Positions 29,960 to 37,272 of a DNA stretch of 47,524 bases are shown here, one piece after another. Made by a program: the position numbers and the translations under genes. The DNA is from an uncultured Oscillospiraceae bacterium (GTDB lineage: Bacteria > Bacillota > Clostridia > Oscillospirales > Oscillospiraceae), in assembly GCA_947629795.1 (NCBI GenBank), contig CANRFC010000023.1, positions 1 to 47,524 of the forward strand. The letters run 5' to 3'. The stretch's first letter is position 1, and each line of letters opens with the position of its first letter. The notes beneath the pieces are model-generated. The model was given only the letters and a program-made list of their open reading frames with translations, did not search any database and had not been told where the DNA came from.

Positions 29960-32692
29960 GTGCTGATGCGAAAAGAATATATTGAAGAAATTACATTTCG
30001 ACTTTCTTGGCTTCTGAACAAAATTGAATTTTCTAATTCTTTAAGTTTATACGATAATGACATCCATGCAGAAACATTTTTTTGCGGATTGTTGAATGCT
30101 ATTTGGGGATATCAACTCAAGAACCTCAACAGCGATACCACTAATCATGTTGCGATAGATTTGGGCGACAAATCCAATCGGGTTGCTATCCAGGTCACAG
30201 TTCAACGAAAAAGAGAAAAAATCCAGAGTACAATCGACAAATTTCTTGAAAACGGCTTTCAGAAAGATTATGACCGTTTAATAATCTTAATTATGGGGGA
30301 AAAGCCAAACTTTAGAGTGGATTTTAACACAGGTGGAAAATTCTCGTTTTCCACAAGGGACGATATCTGGGGCAAGAAAAATCTTATTAAGGCGCTGAGG
30401 GCCAAAACTGTCAATGAATTAAGCGATATTAAGGAGTATCTTGACAAAGAACTAAGCCCCGTCAAAGGATTTGTGGGATCAGGAAATTTGCATATTGCCA
30501 AAACAATGGGGAAAAAAGCATATGAAGAATGTATGAAAAAGCTCCTCGCTGCTGGGATTAAAAAAGAAATTGCAGATAACATCATCTCAAATGACATCCA
30601 AAGCCAAAAATACGAATACATTTTGAAAGAAGTCCATGCTAAAAAATGTTATCTTATAGGCGAATTTGGCATGGGGAAATCACATGCGTTGACTATTTTG
30701 GTTCAGCGATATGCTCAACACTTCTCAACTGATTGTATGGGATTATTGCCCTTGTTTGCTTTGGCCAAAGAAATTGCCTCAAGCGGATCTATTCGTCAAT
30801 GGGTAAATCAATTTAGTATTCCCATGGAAAGCTGTCTTCTTTTTATTGATGGCCTGGATGAAATAGATTATAGCACCGCTCGAGAATTGTCTGATGAAAT
30901 CAAGCTTCTTTTAAGTCAAGAGATTCGCATCTTGGTTGGAAGCCGGACCTTGTATGCTTTGGTTGATGAGAGTCAAATAATCAGAATTGCTCCTCTGACA
31001 AACCAAGAGCGAATCTCACTATATCAAACAATTACAGGTGATACCTCCGCAAATATGGTTTTTGCACATATTAAGGAGGAAATGAACGAAATGCTTTCCA
31101 GGCCATTCTATTGCATTATCTTTGCGCAGCTCAAAACATCTCCAATGAGTTGGGCAAAAAAGGATATTGATATTGTGTCGGAATTTATTGAAAAGAGTTT
31201 GCAAAAATGCGGCGATGAAGCAGAGATAACTTACTATGACCTTGCAAACATGGCAGCTAAATCTATAGATCGGGGCTTAGGTGATATTCTTTTGCCTGAA
31301 GTTCAGTTAAAAAGTTCGAAATCATCCATTCTAAAGACGGGATTCATTTCTCTGTCAAATAATTATGTCAGCTTTCCTCTTCCTATTATCACGCAATGGT
31401 TAGCGGCAGAATCTATTCGGCGCAAAATAGTAAATTTGGACGATATTTTATCCAGTGAACTTCGAGCAAATCGATGGATGTATGCACTTTCCATTCTATT
31501 TAGCCAAATGACATTTGAAGAATCATTGGAATACTTTTCGGTGATTGTAAAAAAGATGCCCGGAATTGCTTCTCGCATTATTAGGGATGGCATTCGGTTT
31601 GGGCAACATATTAAACTCCCTTCCGAAAATGAATGTGGAGAGATGATTCAACAATGTATGCAGATATGGATTGAGTCATTGGGAGAACTGAGCAAATTCA
31701 TTGCACCTTGTTGCAACGGAAAAGTGCGCCCATTAGCAATAGATATCGAAGACGATTTCTTATGTTATGGGTGGACAAAGAATACAGATGGCCCCATTGT
31801 GACTCAAATGCCACATGAGAAAATTGTTCAGATCTGCGGTAGCATGCATTCGCGCAGTATACACCCACAACCGACTTGGCCATGGATACTTACTTTTGAA
31901 GAATTATCAGATCGGTTAGGGAAAGCAATTAAGAATCATGCCTTATTTCCGACTAACAGCCAGCTAAAGGATGAATGGTTTTGGAGTTTAGCGCTTCATA
32001 TGCGGGGCGGGAACAAATCTATTCATGAAAAACAAGGCATTGAGCTGTCATATTTTGAGCAGTATAGAAAATATGTCGGGCAAGGTTTCATTTTGGATGG
32101 CAAAAAGATACCAACTAATGAGTTTTTTGATGAAGTAGATAGGCTGTTAGCACAAGGAATAACAAAAGTTGTGGCACCATATCCTTTGCCAGATAAAAAG
32201 CAAAATCAGTCGGGATGGATATGGGGAAATTACAGTGCGGACAAATATTTGGCAAAAGCTCAATTTGTTTGTAAAAAGGCATTGGAAGAGTATATAAATT
32301 TGGTGAATTCGGTCTTTTATGCCTTCAAAGGCAACTTGAGGCTCGCAAGGCTTTACCCATGCAAATTAGTTGGCGGACTTAAGTTTACCGAAGGCATGGG
32401 GACTGGGAATTGGGTAAAAGATACTCCTCAAATGACTTGGTACTGGGAAGCATTGCCTTATACTGAAACTGGATATATTGATATCCAGTTAAAAGAAATC
32501 CCATTCGATGACCGTCGCTTATATGAGACTATCCAGAAGCGCAATGAGGAATTACGGCCACTGGCAGAAGGCCAAATTGGAGCACGCATGGCATCGGGTG
32601 AATTTACTCAAATCATTAGTACAACCCCTGTTTCTGATATAACATTTGATTGGCTCAAGGAAGATCTAAAGGAAATCGGATGGATTAGCTAA
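29960..32692 (+). CDS. SMEK-NACHT STAND ATPase, putative anti-phage protein
   Basis: A 910-residue cytoplasmic protein. Residues 1-165 match the SMEK domain found before NACHT ATPases (IHAETFFCGLLNAIWGYQL, HVAIDLGDKSNRVAIQVT): a restriction-endonuclease-like fold with Glu38, Asp67 and Gln78-Val-Thr80 where nucleases have D...(E/Q)xK. Residues about 228-360 form a NACHT NTPase: Walker A GEFGMGKS (234-241), Walker B LLFIDGLDE (293-301, the NACHT/STAND signature), and GSRT with Arg329. The remaining 500 residues are probably the sensor. GTG 29960 lies 6 bp after GGGAGGG; ATG 29966 is an alternative. By family analogy it would sense a phage component and activate its N-terminal effector. A terminator follows. 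Confidence 0.85.
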   Translation: MLMRKEYIEEITFRLSWLLNKIEFSNSLSLYDNDIHAETFFCGLLNAIWGYQLKNLNSDTTNHVAIDLGDKSNRVAIQVTVQRKREKIQSTIDKFLENGFQKDYDRLIILIMGEKPNFRVDFNTGGKFSFSTRDDIWGKKNLIKALRAKTVNELSDIKEYLDKELSPVKGFVGSGNLHIAKTMGKKAYEECMKKLLAAGIKKEIADNIISNDIQSQKYEYILKEVHAKKCYLIGEFGMGKSHALTILVQRYAQHFSTDCMGLLPLFALAKEIASSGSIRQWVNQFSIPMESCLLFIDGLDEIDYSTARELSDEIKLLLSQEIRILVGSRTLYALVDESQIIRIAPLTNQERISLYQTITGDTSANMVFAHIKEEMNEMLSRPFYCIIFAQLKTSPMSWAKKDIDIVSEFIEKSLQKCGDEAEITYYDLANMAAKSIDRGLGDILLPEVQLKSSKSSILKTGFISLSNNYVSFPLPIITQWLAAESIRRKIVNLDDILSSELRANRWMYALSILFSQMTFEESLEYFSVIVKKMPGIASRIIRDGIRFGQHIKLPSENECGEMIQQCMQIWIESLGELSKFIAPCCNGKVRPLAIDIEDDFLCYGWTKNTDGPIVTQMPHEKIVQICGSMHSRSIHPQPTWPWILTFEELSDRLGKAIKNHALFPTNSQLKDEWFWSLALHMRGGNKSIHEKQGIELSYFEQYRKYVGQGFILDGKKIPTNEFFDEVDRLLAQGITKVVAPYPLPDKKQNQSGWIWGNYSADKYLAKAQFVCKKALEEYINLVNSVFYAFKGNLRLARLYPCKLVGGLKFTEGMGTGNWVKDTPQMTWYWEALPYTETGYIDIQLKEIPFDDRRLYETIQKRNEELRPLAEGQIGARMASGEFTQIISTTPVSDITFDWLKEDLKEIGWIS

Positions 32693-32756
32693 TCCTCAGA
32701 AATTTGGTTCCATGCCGTTGAGTGGCATCTATTTTGTCTGGGTGTTACATGATAAG

Positions 32757-32791
32757 TTGACAGGCTTCATGTCGAAGCCTGTCAATTTTTT
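32757..32791 (+). terminator. Terminator of the SMEK-NACHT gene
   Basis: TTGACAGGCTTC (32757-32768) pairs with GAAGCCTGTCAA (32774-32785), then TTTTTT. Confidence 0.88.
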
Positions 32792-32878
32792 CAAATATAT
32801 TTATACTTATTGCGCCGCAGCGGATTCCGCTGTGGCTATTTTTATTGTGGAGAGATGATAGAGGCGCACATTTTACCC

Positions 32879-34180
32879 CTAAATGCAAAACACCGCATAA
32901 AGTGGTACCGACTTCAGCCCATCTTTTTCTCCAAAGTTCTTCTGCGAGAGACGGATCGACCAGGCCGGATGATAGGTCTTGACAAACACGTCCAGGCTGC
33001 GGGAGCGGACATGTTCTCCCTTTTTGACCTCTACGCCGATGATCCGGTTCTCCTGCTGGAGGACAAAATCCAGCTCCGCCGTGCCGCCGCTCTCCCAATA
33101 GTAGAGAGAATAGCCTTTGGCGGTCAGTTGCTGCGCCACATAGTTTTCGGTGACCGCCCCCATGAAAGTGTTGCCCTCATCTGAAAGTACGGTTTGCTGG
33201 GAAAGACCTGCCTTCAGCGTCAGAAGCCCCACATCACCCATATAGAGTTTAAAGGCCGAAAGGTCGGCATAGGCAGGAATAGGCTCTATCGCCTGGCTAA
33301 TGCGTTGGCATTTGAGCACCACTCCGGCCAAGTTCAGCCATTCAATGGAGGCTCCAAATAGTGTGGCACTGCCGCCCTTTTGAACTACCTTGTATTGAAA
33401 TTTCTTGTTTTCCTTGGCAAGCTGAGCAGGGATAGAGTTATAGCAGGCCCTGATTTTCACGCTGTCAGCGTTGCTGGCATACTTGGCCATGTCGGCGATA
33501 TAGTTATCCAATATCTCACTCTGCACCAGAGGCACATCTAAAAAGCTGCCCTTTGCCAGATAGGCGTTTACGCAGGCAGGCATGCCCCCGATGAGCAGAT
33601 ATTCCCGATAGAGCTCGATGGCTTCCCGGTGCAGCGGCTCAGGCAGCGGCATCATGCTGTCATAAGCCATCCTGATCTCCTGTGCCAGAAATTCTTTTCC
33701 CCTCGCCCACAGGAATTCCTCAAAATCCAGCGGATAAAGGGTCAGTGTCTCGACTTTCCCCACCGGGAAGGAGTATTGCTGCCGGTTGATGGCGACCCCC
33801 AGCAGGCTCCCCGCAGCGGCAATATGGTACTCAGGTGTCTCCTCGCAAAAGTATTTCAGTGCCGTCAATGCCCGTTCGCAGGATTGGATCTCATCCAGGA
33901 TAACAAGAGTCTCACCCGGAACGATCCGCTCTCCGGTGGCCGCCTCCAGATAACGAATCAGCCGCTCCGGGGCGATATTGTCTCCGAAGTAACCAGCCAC
34001 GGTCAGGTTGGTCTCCAGGTTGACATAGACCACGTTTTTGAAGTGCCGCTCACCAAACTCCCGCAAAGTATAGGTCTTTCCTACCTGCCGGGCGCCGTTC
34101 AGGAGCAGCGGCATCCGTCCGGTCGACTTCTTGGCCCAGGCCACCAAGGCTGTTTCTACTTTCCGTTTCAAGGGCATCAC
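32879..34180 (-). CDS. AAA ATPase with DUF4143 domain
   Basis: A 433-residue ATP-binding protein: AAA_14 domain with Walker A GARQVGKT (29-36), Walker B LVILDEIQS (91-99), and a sensor region (IAAAGSLLGVAINR), followed by DUF4143 (PLDFEEFLWARGKEF, YLLIGGMPACVNAYL, FKLYMGDVGLLTLKAGL). Near the C-terminus ELDFVLQQ...GVEVKKGE places an Asp and an EVK motif at PD-(D/E)xK nuclease spacing. Function is unknown; these ATPases are widespread in gut Firmicutes. The promoter (TTGACT-17-TAAACT) predicts transcription only a few bases before the GTG 34180 / ATG 34177 start, so the message may be nearly leaderless. Confidence 0.85.
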   Translation of the reverse strand: MMPLKRKVETALVAWAKKSTGRMPLLLNGARQVGKTYTLREFGERHFKNVVYVNLETNLTVAGYFGDNIAPERLIRYLEAATGERIVPGETLVILDEIQSCERALTALKYFCEETPEYHIAAAGSLLGVAINRQQYSFPVGKVETLTLYPLDFEEFLWARGKEFLAQEIRMAYDSMMPLPEPLHREAIELYREYLLIGGMPACVNAYLAKGSFLDVPLVQSEILDNYIADMAKYASNADSVKIRACYNSIPAQLAKENKKFQYKVVQKGGSATLFGASIEWLNLAGVVLKCQRISQAIEPIPAYADLSAFKLYMGDVGLLTLKAGLSQQTVLSDEGNTFMGAVTENYVAQQLTAKGYSLYYWESGGTAELDFVLQQENRIIGVEVKKGEHVRSRSLDVFVKTYHPAWSIRLSQKNFGEKDGLKSVPLYAVFCI

Positions 34181-34191
34181 CTCACATGGTC

Positions 34192-34220
34192 AGTTTACAA
34201 GCATCGGAGAGTTAAGTCAA
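34192..34220 (-). promoter_or_regulatory. Promoter of the AAA/DUF4143 gene
   Basis: Minus strand TTGACT (34220-34215), 17 bp, TAAACT (34197-34192). The start codon is only 12-15 bases from the -10. Confidence 0.65.
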
Positions 34221-34259
34221 GAAAAATCTGCTGAATTTTGATTTTTTCAAAGATAATTG

Positions 34260-34304
34260 CAGAAAGCTGAAGCGTTGCAAATTTTGCAACACTTCAGCGT
34301 TCTG
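34260..34304. repeat. 45-bp near-perfect inverted repeat at the right side of the island
   Basis: CAGAA-GCTGAAG-GTTGCAA pairs with TTGCAAC-CTTCAGC-TTCTG around a 3-nt loop, with two single-base mismatches on each arm. The surrounding 34221-34548 holds no gene; it is AT-rich and includes a CCCCGC/GCGGGG repeat (about 34397-34437). Confidence 0.7.
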
Positions 34305-34548
34305 CGTATATTCTCATACTTATGCCCGGAGAAGTTCATCACCTGTAGCGAAATCTTTCTCACCGTTCTAACATGATCTGTGATTGATCCCCGCTGTGCG
34401 GCGCATAAAGTTTTTCCTTATTTTTTTCCTTGCGGGGATAATACGGACTGACATGAGATGGCATATTTCAAAGGATAAAGTTGCGGATTCTATGCGATTC
34501 CAGATGAGATGGGATATATTGAGACAGAGTAACATGACCGGCGGGTAA

Positions 34549-34566
34549 TTCGAATCCTTCTCCCGC
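34549..34566 (+). repeat. attR-like duplicate of the tRNA-Gln 3' end
   Basis: TTCGAATCCTTCTCCCGC matches 27148-27165 exactly and is followed by CGGCAAA where the tRNA has TGCCAAA. It sits in a CCGGCGGG/CCCGCCGG hairpin (about 34539-34569), 9 bp from the MATE stop. Confidence 0.65.
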
Positions 34567-34574
34567 CGGCAAAA

Positions 34575-35945
34575 CTATTGTGGCCGGACCTCCGGCTCCG
34601 GCGTCCTGCGCAGCTTGCTCAGGTAGGGCAGGAACAAGGCAAGGGAGACCGCCAGGGCGATCCAGTCGGCCAGGGGGGTGGCCCAGGGGATGCCCCGGAC
34701 GCCCATCCGGCGGTCCAGAGCCAGCATGAGGGGAATGTCCAGGGAGCCCTTTCGGAGCAGGGAGAGGATCAGGGGCTGGATCCGCTGCTTGGTGGCCTGG
34801 AAGGTGGTGATGATCATAAAGTTGACCGCCGTGGAGGGGCAGGTAAAGCAGATGACCTTCAGAAAATCCCTCCCGTAGGCCACGGTCTCGTCGTTGTCAA
34901 TAAAGCACCGGGTGATGGGAGCGGCGAAGAGGAAGAGGGTCAGGGTGGCGGTGCAGGCGATGGCCAGGGTATAGGTCAGGGTCACCCGGATGGACCTGGT
35001 CATGCGCGCCCGGTCCCCCGAGGCGTAGTTGTAGGCGATGAGGGGCAGCACCCCCTGGGTCATCCCCTGGGCCACGGAGAAGGCGATCATGTCGATCTTC
35101 TTGGCAATGCCCATGCCGGCCATGGCCTGGTTGGAATAGGCGGTGATCAGCCGGTTCAGGACGCTGTTGGACAGGCAGCCCAGCATCATCATCAGAAAGC
35201 TGGGAAGGCCGCCCAGGATCACCTCGCCGGGGACTTCGCCGGAGAGCCGGTAACGGCGGGGGTCGGGGGTGATGACCGTCCTGCCCCGCAGCCGGTAGAG
35301 AAAGAGGAGGAAGTAGGTCGTGGCTGCCGTGTTGGACAGCATGGTGGCCATGGCCGCGCCGGCGATCTCCAGCCGGAAGACGAAAATGAAGATGGGGTCC
35401 AGAAGGATGTTCAGCACGCCGCCGAAGGCGACCCCGAAGCCCGCCTGTCTGGCGTAGCCCTCGGTGCGGACCAGATGGGCCAGCCCGGCGTTCAGCACGG
35501 TGGGGACGGCGCCGACGGTGATGGTCCAGAAGACATAGCTGGAGCAGAAGCCGTAGGTCCCCTCGTTGGCGCCCAGGATGGGGAGGAGCCAGGGCCGGAT
35601 GAGAAACACAACTATGCCGTAGAGCAGGGCCAGGGTCAGCGCGGTCCAGAAGCTGAAGGCAGCGGTGGCCTTTGCGGTCTCCCGGTCCCCCTGCCCCAGA
35701 CAGCGGGAGATCTTACTGGCGCCGCCGATGCCGAACAGGTTGGACAGGGCGGTGAGGGCCACAAAGGCGGGCATGGCCACGGTGGCCGCGGCCACCTGGT
35801 TGGGGTCGTTGAGTTGGCCGATAAAAAAGGTGTCCGCCATATTGTAGACCACGGTGATGATCTGGCTGATGACCGTGGGGAGGGCCAGGGCCAGCACCGC
35901 CCGGCGCACAGGGGCCTCCCGGAAGAGATATTCATTCTCCTGCAT
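34575..35945 (-). CDS. MATE-family multidrug efflux transporter
   Basis: A 456-residue inner-membrane exporter with about twelve hydrophobic segments in two similar halves, typical of MATE proteins of the MepA/DinF type. Visible motifs: VISQIITVVYNMADTFFIGQ, GGASKISRCLGQGDRETAK in the first half, LPSFLMMMLGCLSNSVLNRL and MTQGVLPLIAYNYASGD at the start of the second. MATE pumps exchange cationic drugs for Na+ or H+. The ATG overlaps the tetR gene by 14 bp, so both are one operon and the regulator probably controls the pump. The stop lies 9 bp from the island edge. Confidence 0.93.
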   Translation of the reverse strand: MQENEYLFREAPVRRAVLALALPTVISQIITVVYNMADTFFIGQLNDPNQVAAATVAMPAFVALTALSNLFGIGGASKISRCLGQGDRETAKATAAFSFWTALTLALLYGIVVFLIRPWLLPILGANEGTYGFCSSYVFWTITVGAVPTVLNAGLAHLVRTEGYARQAGFGVAFGGVLNILLDPIFIFVFRLEIAGAAMATMLSNTAATTYFLLFLYRLRGRTVITPDPRRYRLSGEVPGEVILGGLPSFLMMMLGCLSNSVLNRLITAYSNQAMAGMGIAKKIDMIAFSVAQGMTQGVLPLIAYNYASGDRARMTRSIRVTLTYTLAIACTATLTLFLFAAPITRCFIDNDETVAYGRDFLKVICFTCPSTAVNFMIITTFQATKQRIQPLILSLLRKGSLDIPLMLALDRRMGVRGIPWATPLADWIALAVSLALFLPYLSKLRRTPEPEVRPQ

Positions 35946-36522
35946 GGCTGTTTTCCTCCTGTTCGGCGTGGAGCCCGCTCACGAAACAGCGGACCGCCAC
36001 CTGATAGCTGACCTCAGCGCTGACGGGGGAGTGCCGGAAAAACCCGGCCTCCTCCTGGGACAAAAAGTCGTGGATGATGGCGCGCAGGACCCGCTGCCAG
36101 TGCATGACCTGCTCCTCATCCAGCCCGTATCGGGAGAGCACAAAAAGGATGGGCTCGGCGATGGCGGCGGCCAGTTGGGGCTGGGACGCCTCGGGCAGCG
36201 TGGGAAGGGAGAGGGTGAGCTTGTACAGCCCCTTGTGCTCTTGGGCAAAGCGCCGGTAGGCGGCGGCCAGCCCGAAAAGGGCCTCATCCCCGGTCTTGCC
36301 GTCTATGGCGGCAAGCTGGGCCTGCCGCAGCTCCTCCGCCGCGTAGCGGCTGGCCTCCACCAACAGTTCGTTTACGCACTTCACGTGGTTGTACAGGGAC
36401 GGGGTCCTGATCCCCAGCTCCTCCGCCAGCTCCCGCATGGAGATGGTGGGGGACCCGCTCCGCTCTATCATCTCAATGGCCTTGGCAAGGACCGCGTCCC
36501 TGGTGATCCCTCTCTGTGCCAT
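35932..36522 (-). CDS. TetR-family repressor of the MATE pump
   Basis: A 196-residue regulator with an N-terminal TetR helix-turn-helix (RDAVLAKAIEMIERSGSPTI, SMRELAEELGIRTPSLYNHV) and a C-terminal ligand domain of the WHG type (GLAAAYRRFAQEHKGLYKLT). Start 36522 is chosen because AAGGAGGG lies six bases upstream; a longer in-frame start at 36540 would include that site. It overlaps the MATE gene downstream. A perfect palindrome adjoining its own -10 suggests autorepression, with relief by a pump substrate; the ligand is unknown. Confidence 0.93.
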   Translation of the reverse strand: MAQRGITRDAVLAKAIEMIERSGSPTISMRELAEELGIRTPSLYNHVKCVNELLVEASRYAAEELRQAQLAAIDGKTGDEALFGLAAAYRRFAQEHKGLYKLTLSLPTLPEASQPQLAAAIAEPILFVLSRYGLDEEQVMHWQRVLRAIIHDFLSQEEAGFFRHSPVSAEVSYQVAVRCFVSGLHAEQEENSHAGE

Positions 36523-36543
36523 GGAAAGCCCTCCTTCCATAAA

Positions 36544-36587
36544 ACTAATGCCATTAGTATTATGGCAGACAGAGAGGCCCCTGTCAA
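36544..36587 (-). promoter_or_regulatory. Promoter and TetR operator of the tetR-MATE operon
   Basis: Minus strand TTGACA (36587-36582), 17 bp, CATAAT (36564-36559). Directly downstream lies the perfect palindrome ACTAATG-C-CATTAGT (36544-36558) covering the start site: a classic position for an autoregulatory TetR operator. Confidence 0.75.
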
Positions 36588-36610
36588 GAGCTCCCTCCAC
36601 GCAGCAAAAA

Positions 36611-36827
36611 CCGCCGCGGGCAAGGGCCCGCGGCGGTCAGAGTGTCAAAAAAGAGGGAAAGCCCAAAGGTTTCGGAGGGAGGAAAAGTGTGAAAGGGGAC
36701 CGTCAGGGTCCCCTTTCATTTATTTTGATCAACTTTTTGAACTTGTTCAAAAAGTGCGCAGCCTGTCAAAAAAGCCTGGAAAGGCTTTTTTGACAGGCTG
36801 ACCGCCGCGGGCAAGGGCCCGCGGCGG
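36611..36827. repeat. Dispersed three-hairpin element, copy B, flanked by direct repeats
   Basis: Core at 36640-36800 with hairpins TGAAAGGGGACC/GGTCCCCTTTCA (36690-36718), ACTTTTTGAA/TTCAAAAAGT (36732-36755) and a 42-base stem-loop ending AGGCTTTTTTGACAGGCTG (36759-36800). It is closely similar to 10944-11102. Identical 26-bp GC-rich hairpins (CCGCCGCGGGC/GCCCGCGGCGG) flank it at 36611-36636 and 36802-36827. This fills the 337-bp gap between tetR and the YjbR gene. Confidence 0.8.
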
Positions 36828-36859
36828 TTTGATATACGGAAGGGAAGAGGGGGCGCAGA

Positions 36860-37243
36860 TCACGGGATCAGCCCCAGCTCCCGCTGTACGGTTTTGGTGA
36901 GCTTGGCGGTGACCAGGGCGTAGGACCCGTCGCACATTTCCCGCAGGACTTCCTCCGGGACGGCGCCGTCCAGATAAACGGTGTTCCAGGTCCGCTTGTC
37001 CGAGTAGAACCCCGGCACCACGTCGGGGAACTCCCCCCGGTAGAGCAGCGCCCAGTCCGGGTCGCATTTGAGCAGCACCATGGTCCGGCCGGCGTGCTCC
37101 CTGTACTCGGGGCCGGGGGTGCAGATGGCGGCAAACTGCTTCCCCGCCACCAAAAACCGGTCCCACTGCCACTCCAATTTGTACTCTCTCACCGCCCCCG
37201 GCTTCGCCAGAAGATATTCCTCCAGCCACGGATAGTTGTTCAC
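36860..37243 (-). CDS. MmcQ/YjbR family protein
   Basis: A 127-residue cytoplasmic protein of the MmcQ/YjbR family (CyaY-like fold, often annotated DNA-binding). Features: EYLLAKPGAVREYKLEWQWD, FLVAGKQFAAICTP, MVLLKCDPDWALLYRGEFPD, and the C-terminal half DKRTWNTVYLDGAVPEEVLREM with KLTKTVQRELGL. The start is GTG 37243, supported by AAGGAGGGG. It probably stands alone: the upstream AGCS gene ends 29 bp before it on the same strand, so read-through is possible. The biological role of the family is not settled. Confidence 0.9.
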   Translation of the reverse strand: MNNYPWLEEYLLAKPGAVREYKLEWQWDRFLVAGKQFAAICTPGPEYREHAGRTMVLLKCDPDWALLYRGEFPDVVPGFYSDKRTWNTVYLDGAVPEEVLREMCDGSYALVTAKLTKTVQRELGLIP

Positions 37244-37272
37244 GGCGACCCCTCCTTTATGGAACTATTGTA

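Larger units (their letters stand above)
27171..34566. mobile_element. Decayed integrative island at tRNA-Gln carrying a defence-like NACHT ATPase
   Basis: About 7.4 kb between the tRNA-Gln 3' end and an 18-bp duplicate of it. The left part (27.2-32.8 kb) is clearly AT-richer than the flanks. Contents: isolated recombinase domain, KilA-N protein, unknown ORF, truncated IS3 transposase, SMEK-NACHT protein and an AAA/DUF4143 ATPase. No intact integrase is present, so the element appears immobile. The tRNA terminator (27177-27222) would lie just inside the left edge. Confidence 0.65.

Noticed and set aside
29960-34180. A multi-gene defence system joining the NACHT and DUF4143 genes
   Set aside because: The two genes converge, have separate promoters and a terminator between them, and no known system pairs them; kept as separate observations.
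34539-34569. A second tRNA gene at the right island edge
   Set aside because: Only the T-loop and acceptor 3' strand of tRNA-Gln are present; no anticodon arm or D-arm precedes it, so it is an attachment-site duplicate.
36640-36800. CRISPR-like repeat array
   Set aside because: The hairpins differ from each other and there are no regularly spaced repeats with unique spacers; no cas genes are in the window.
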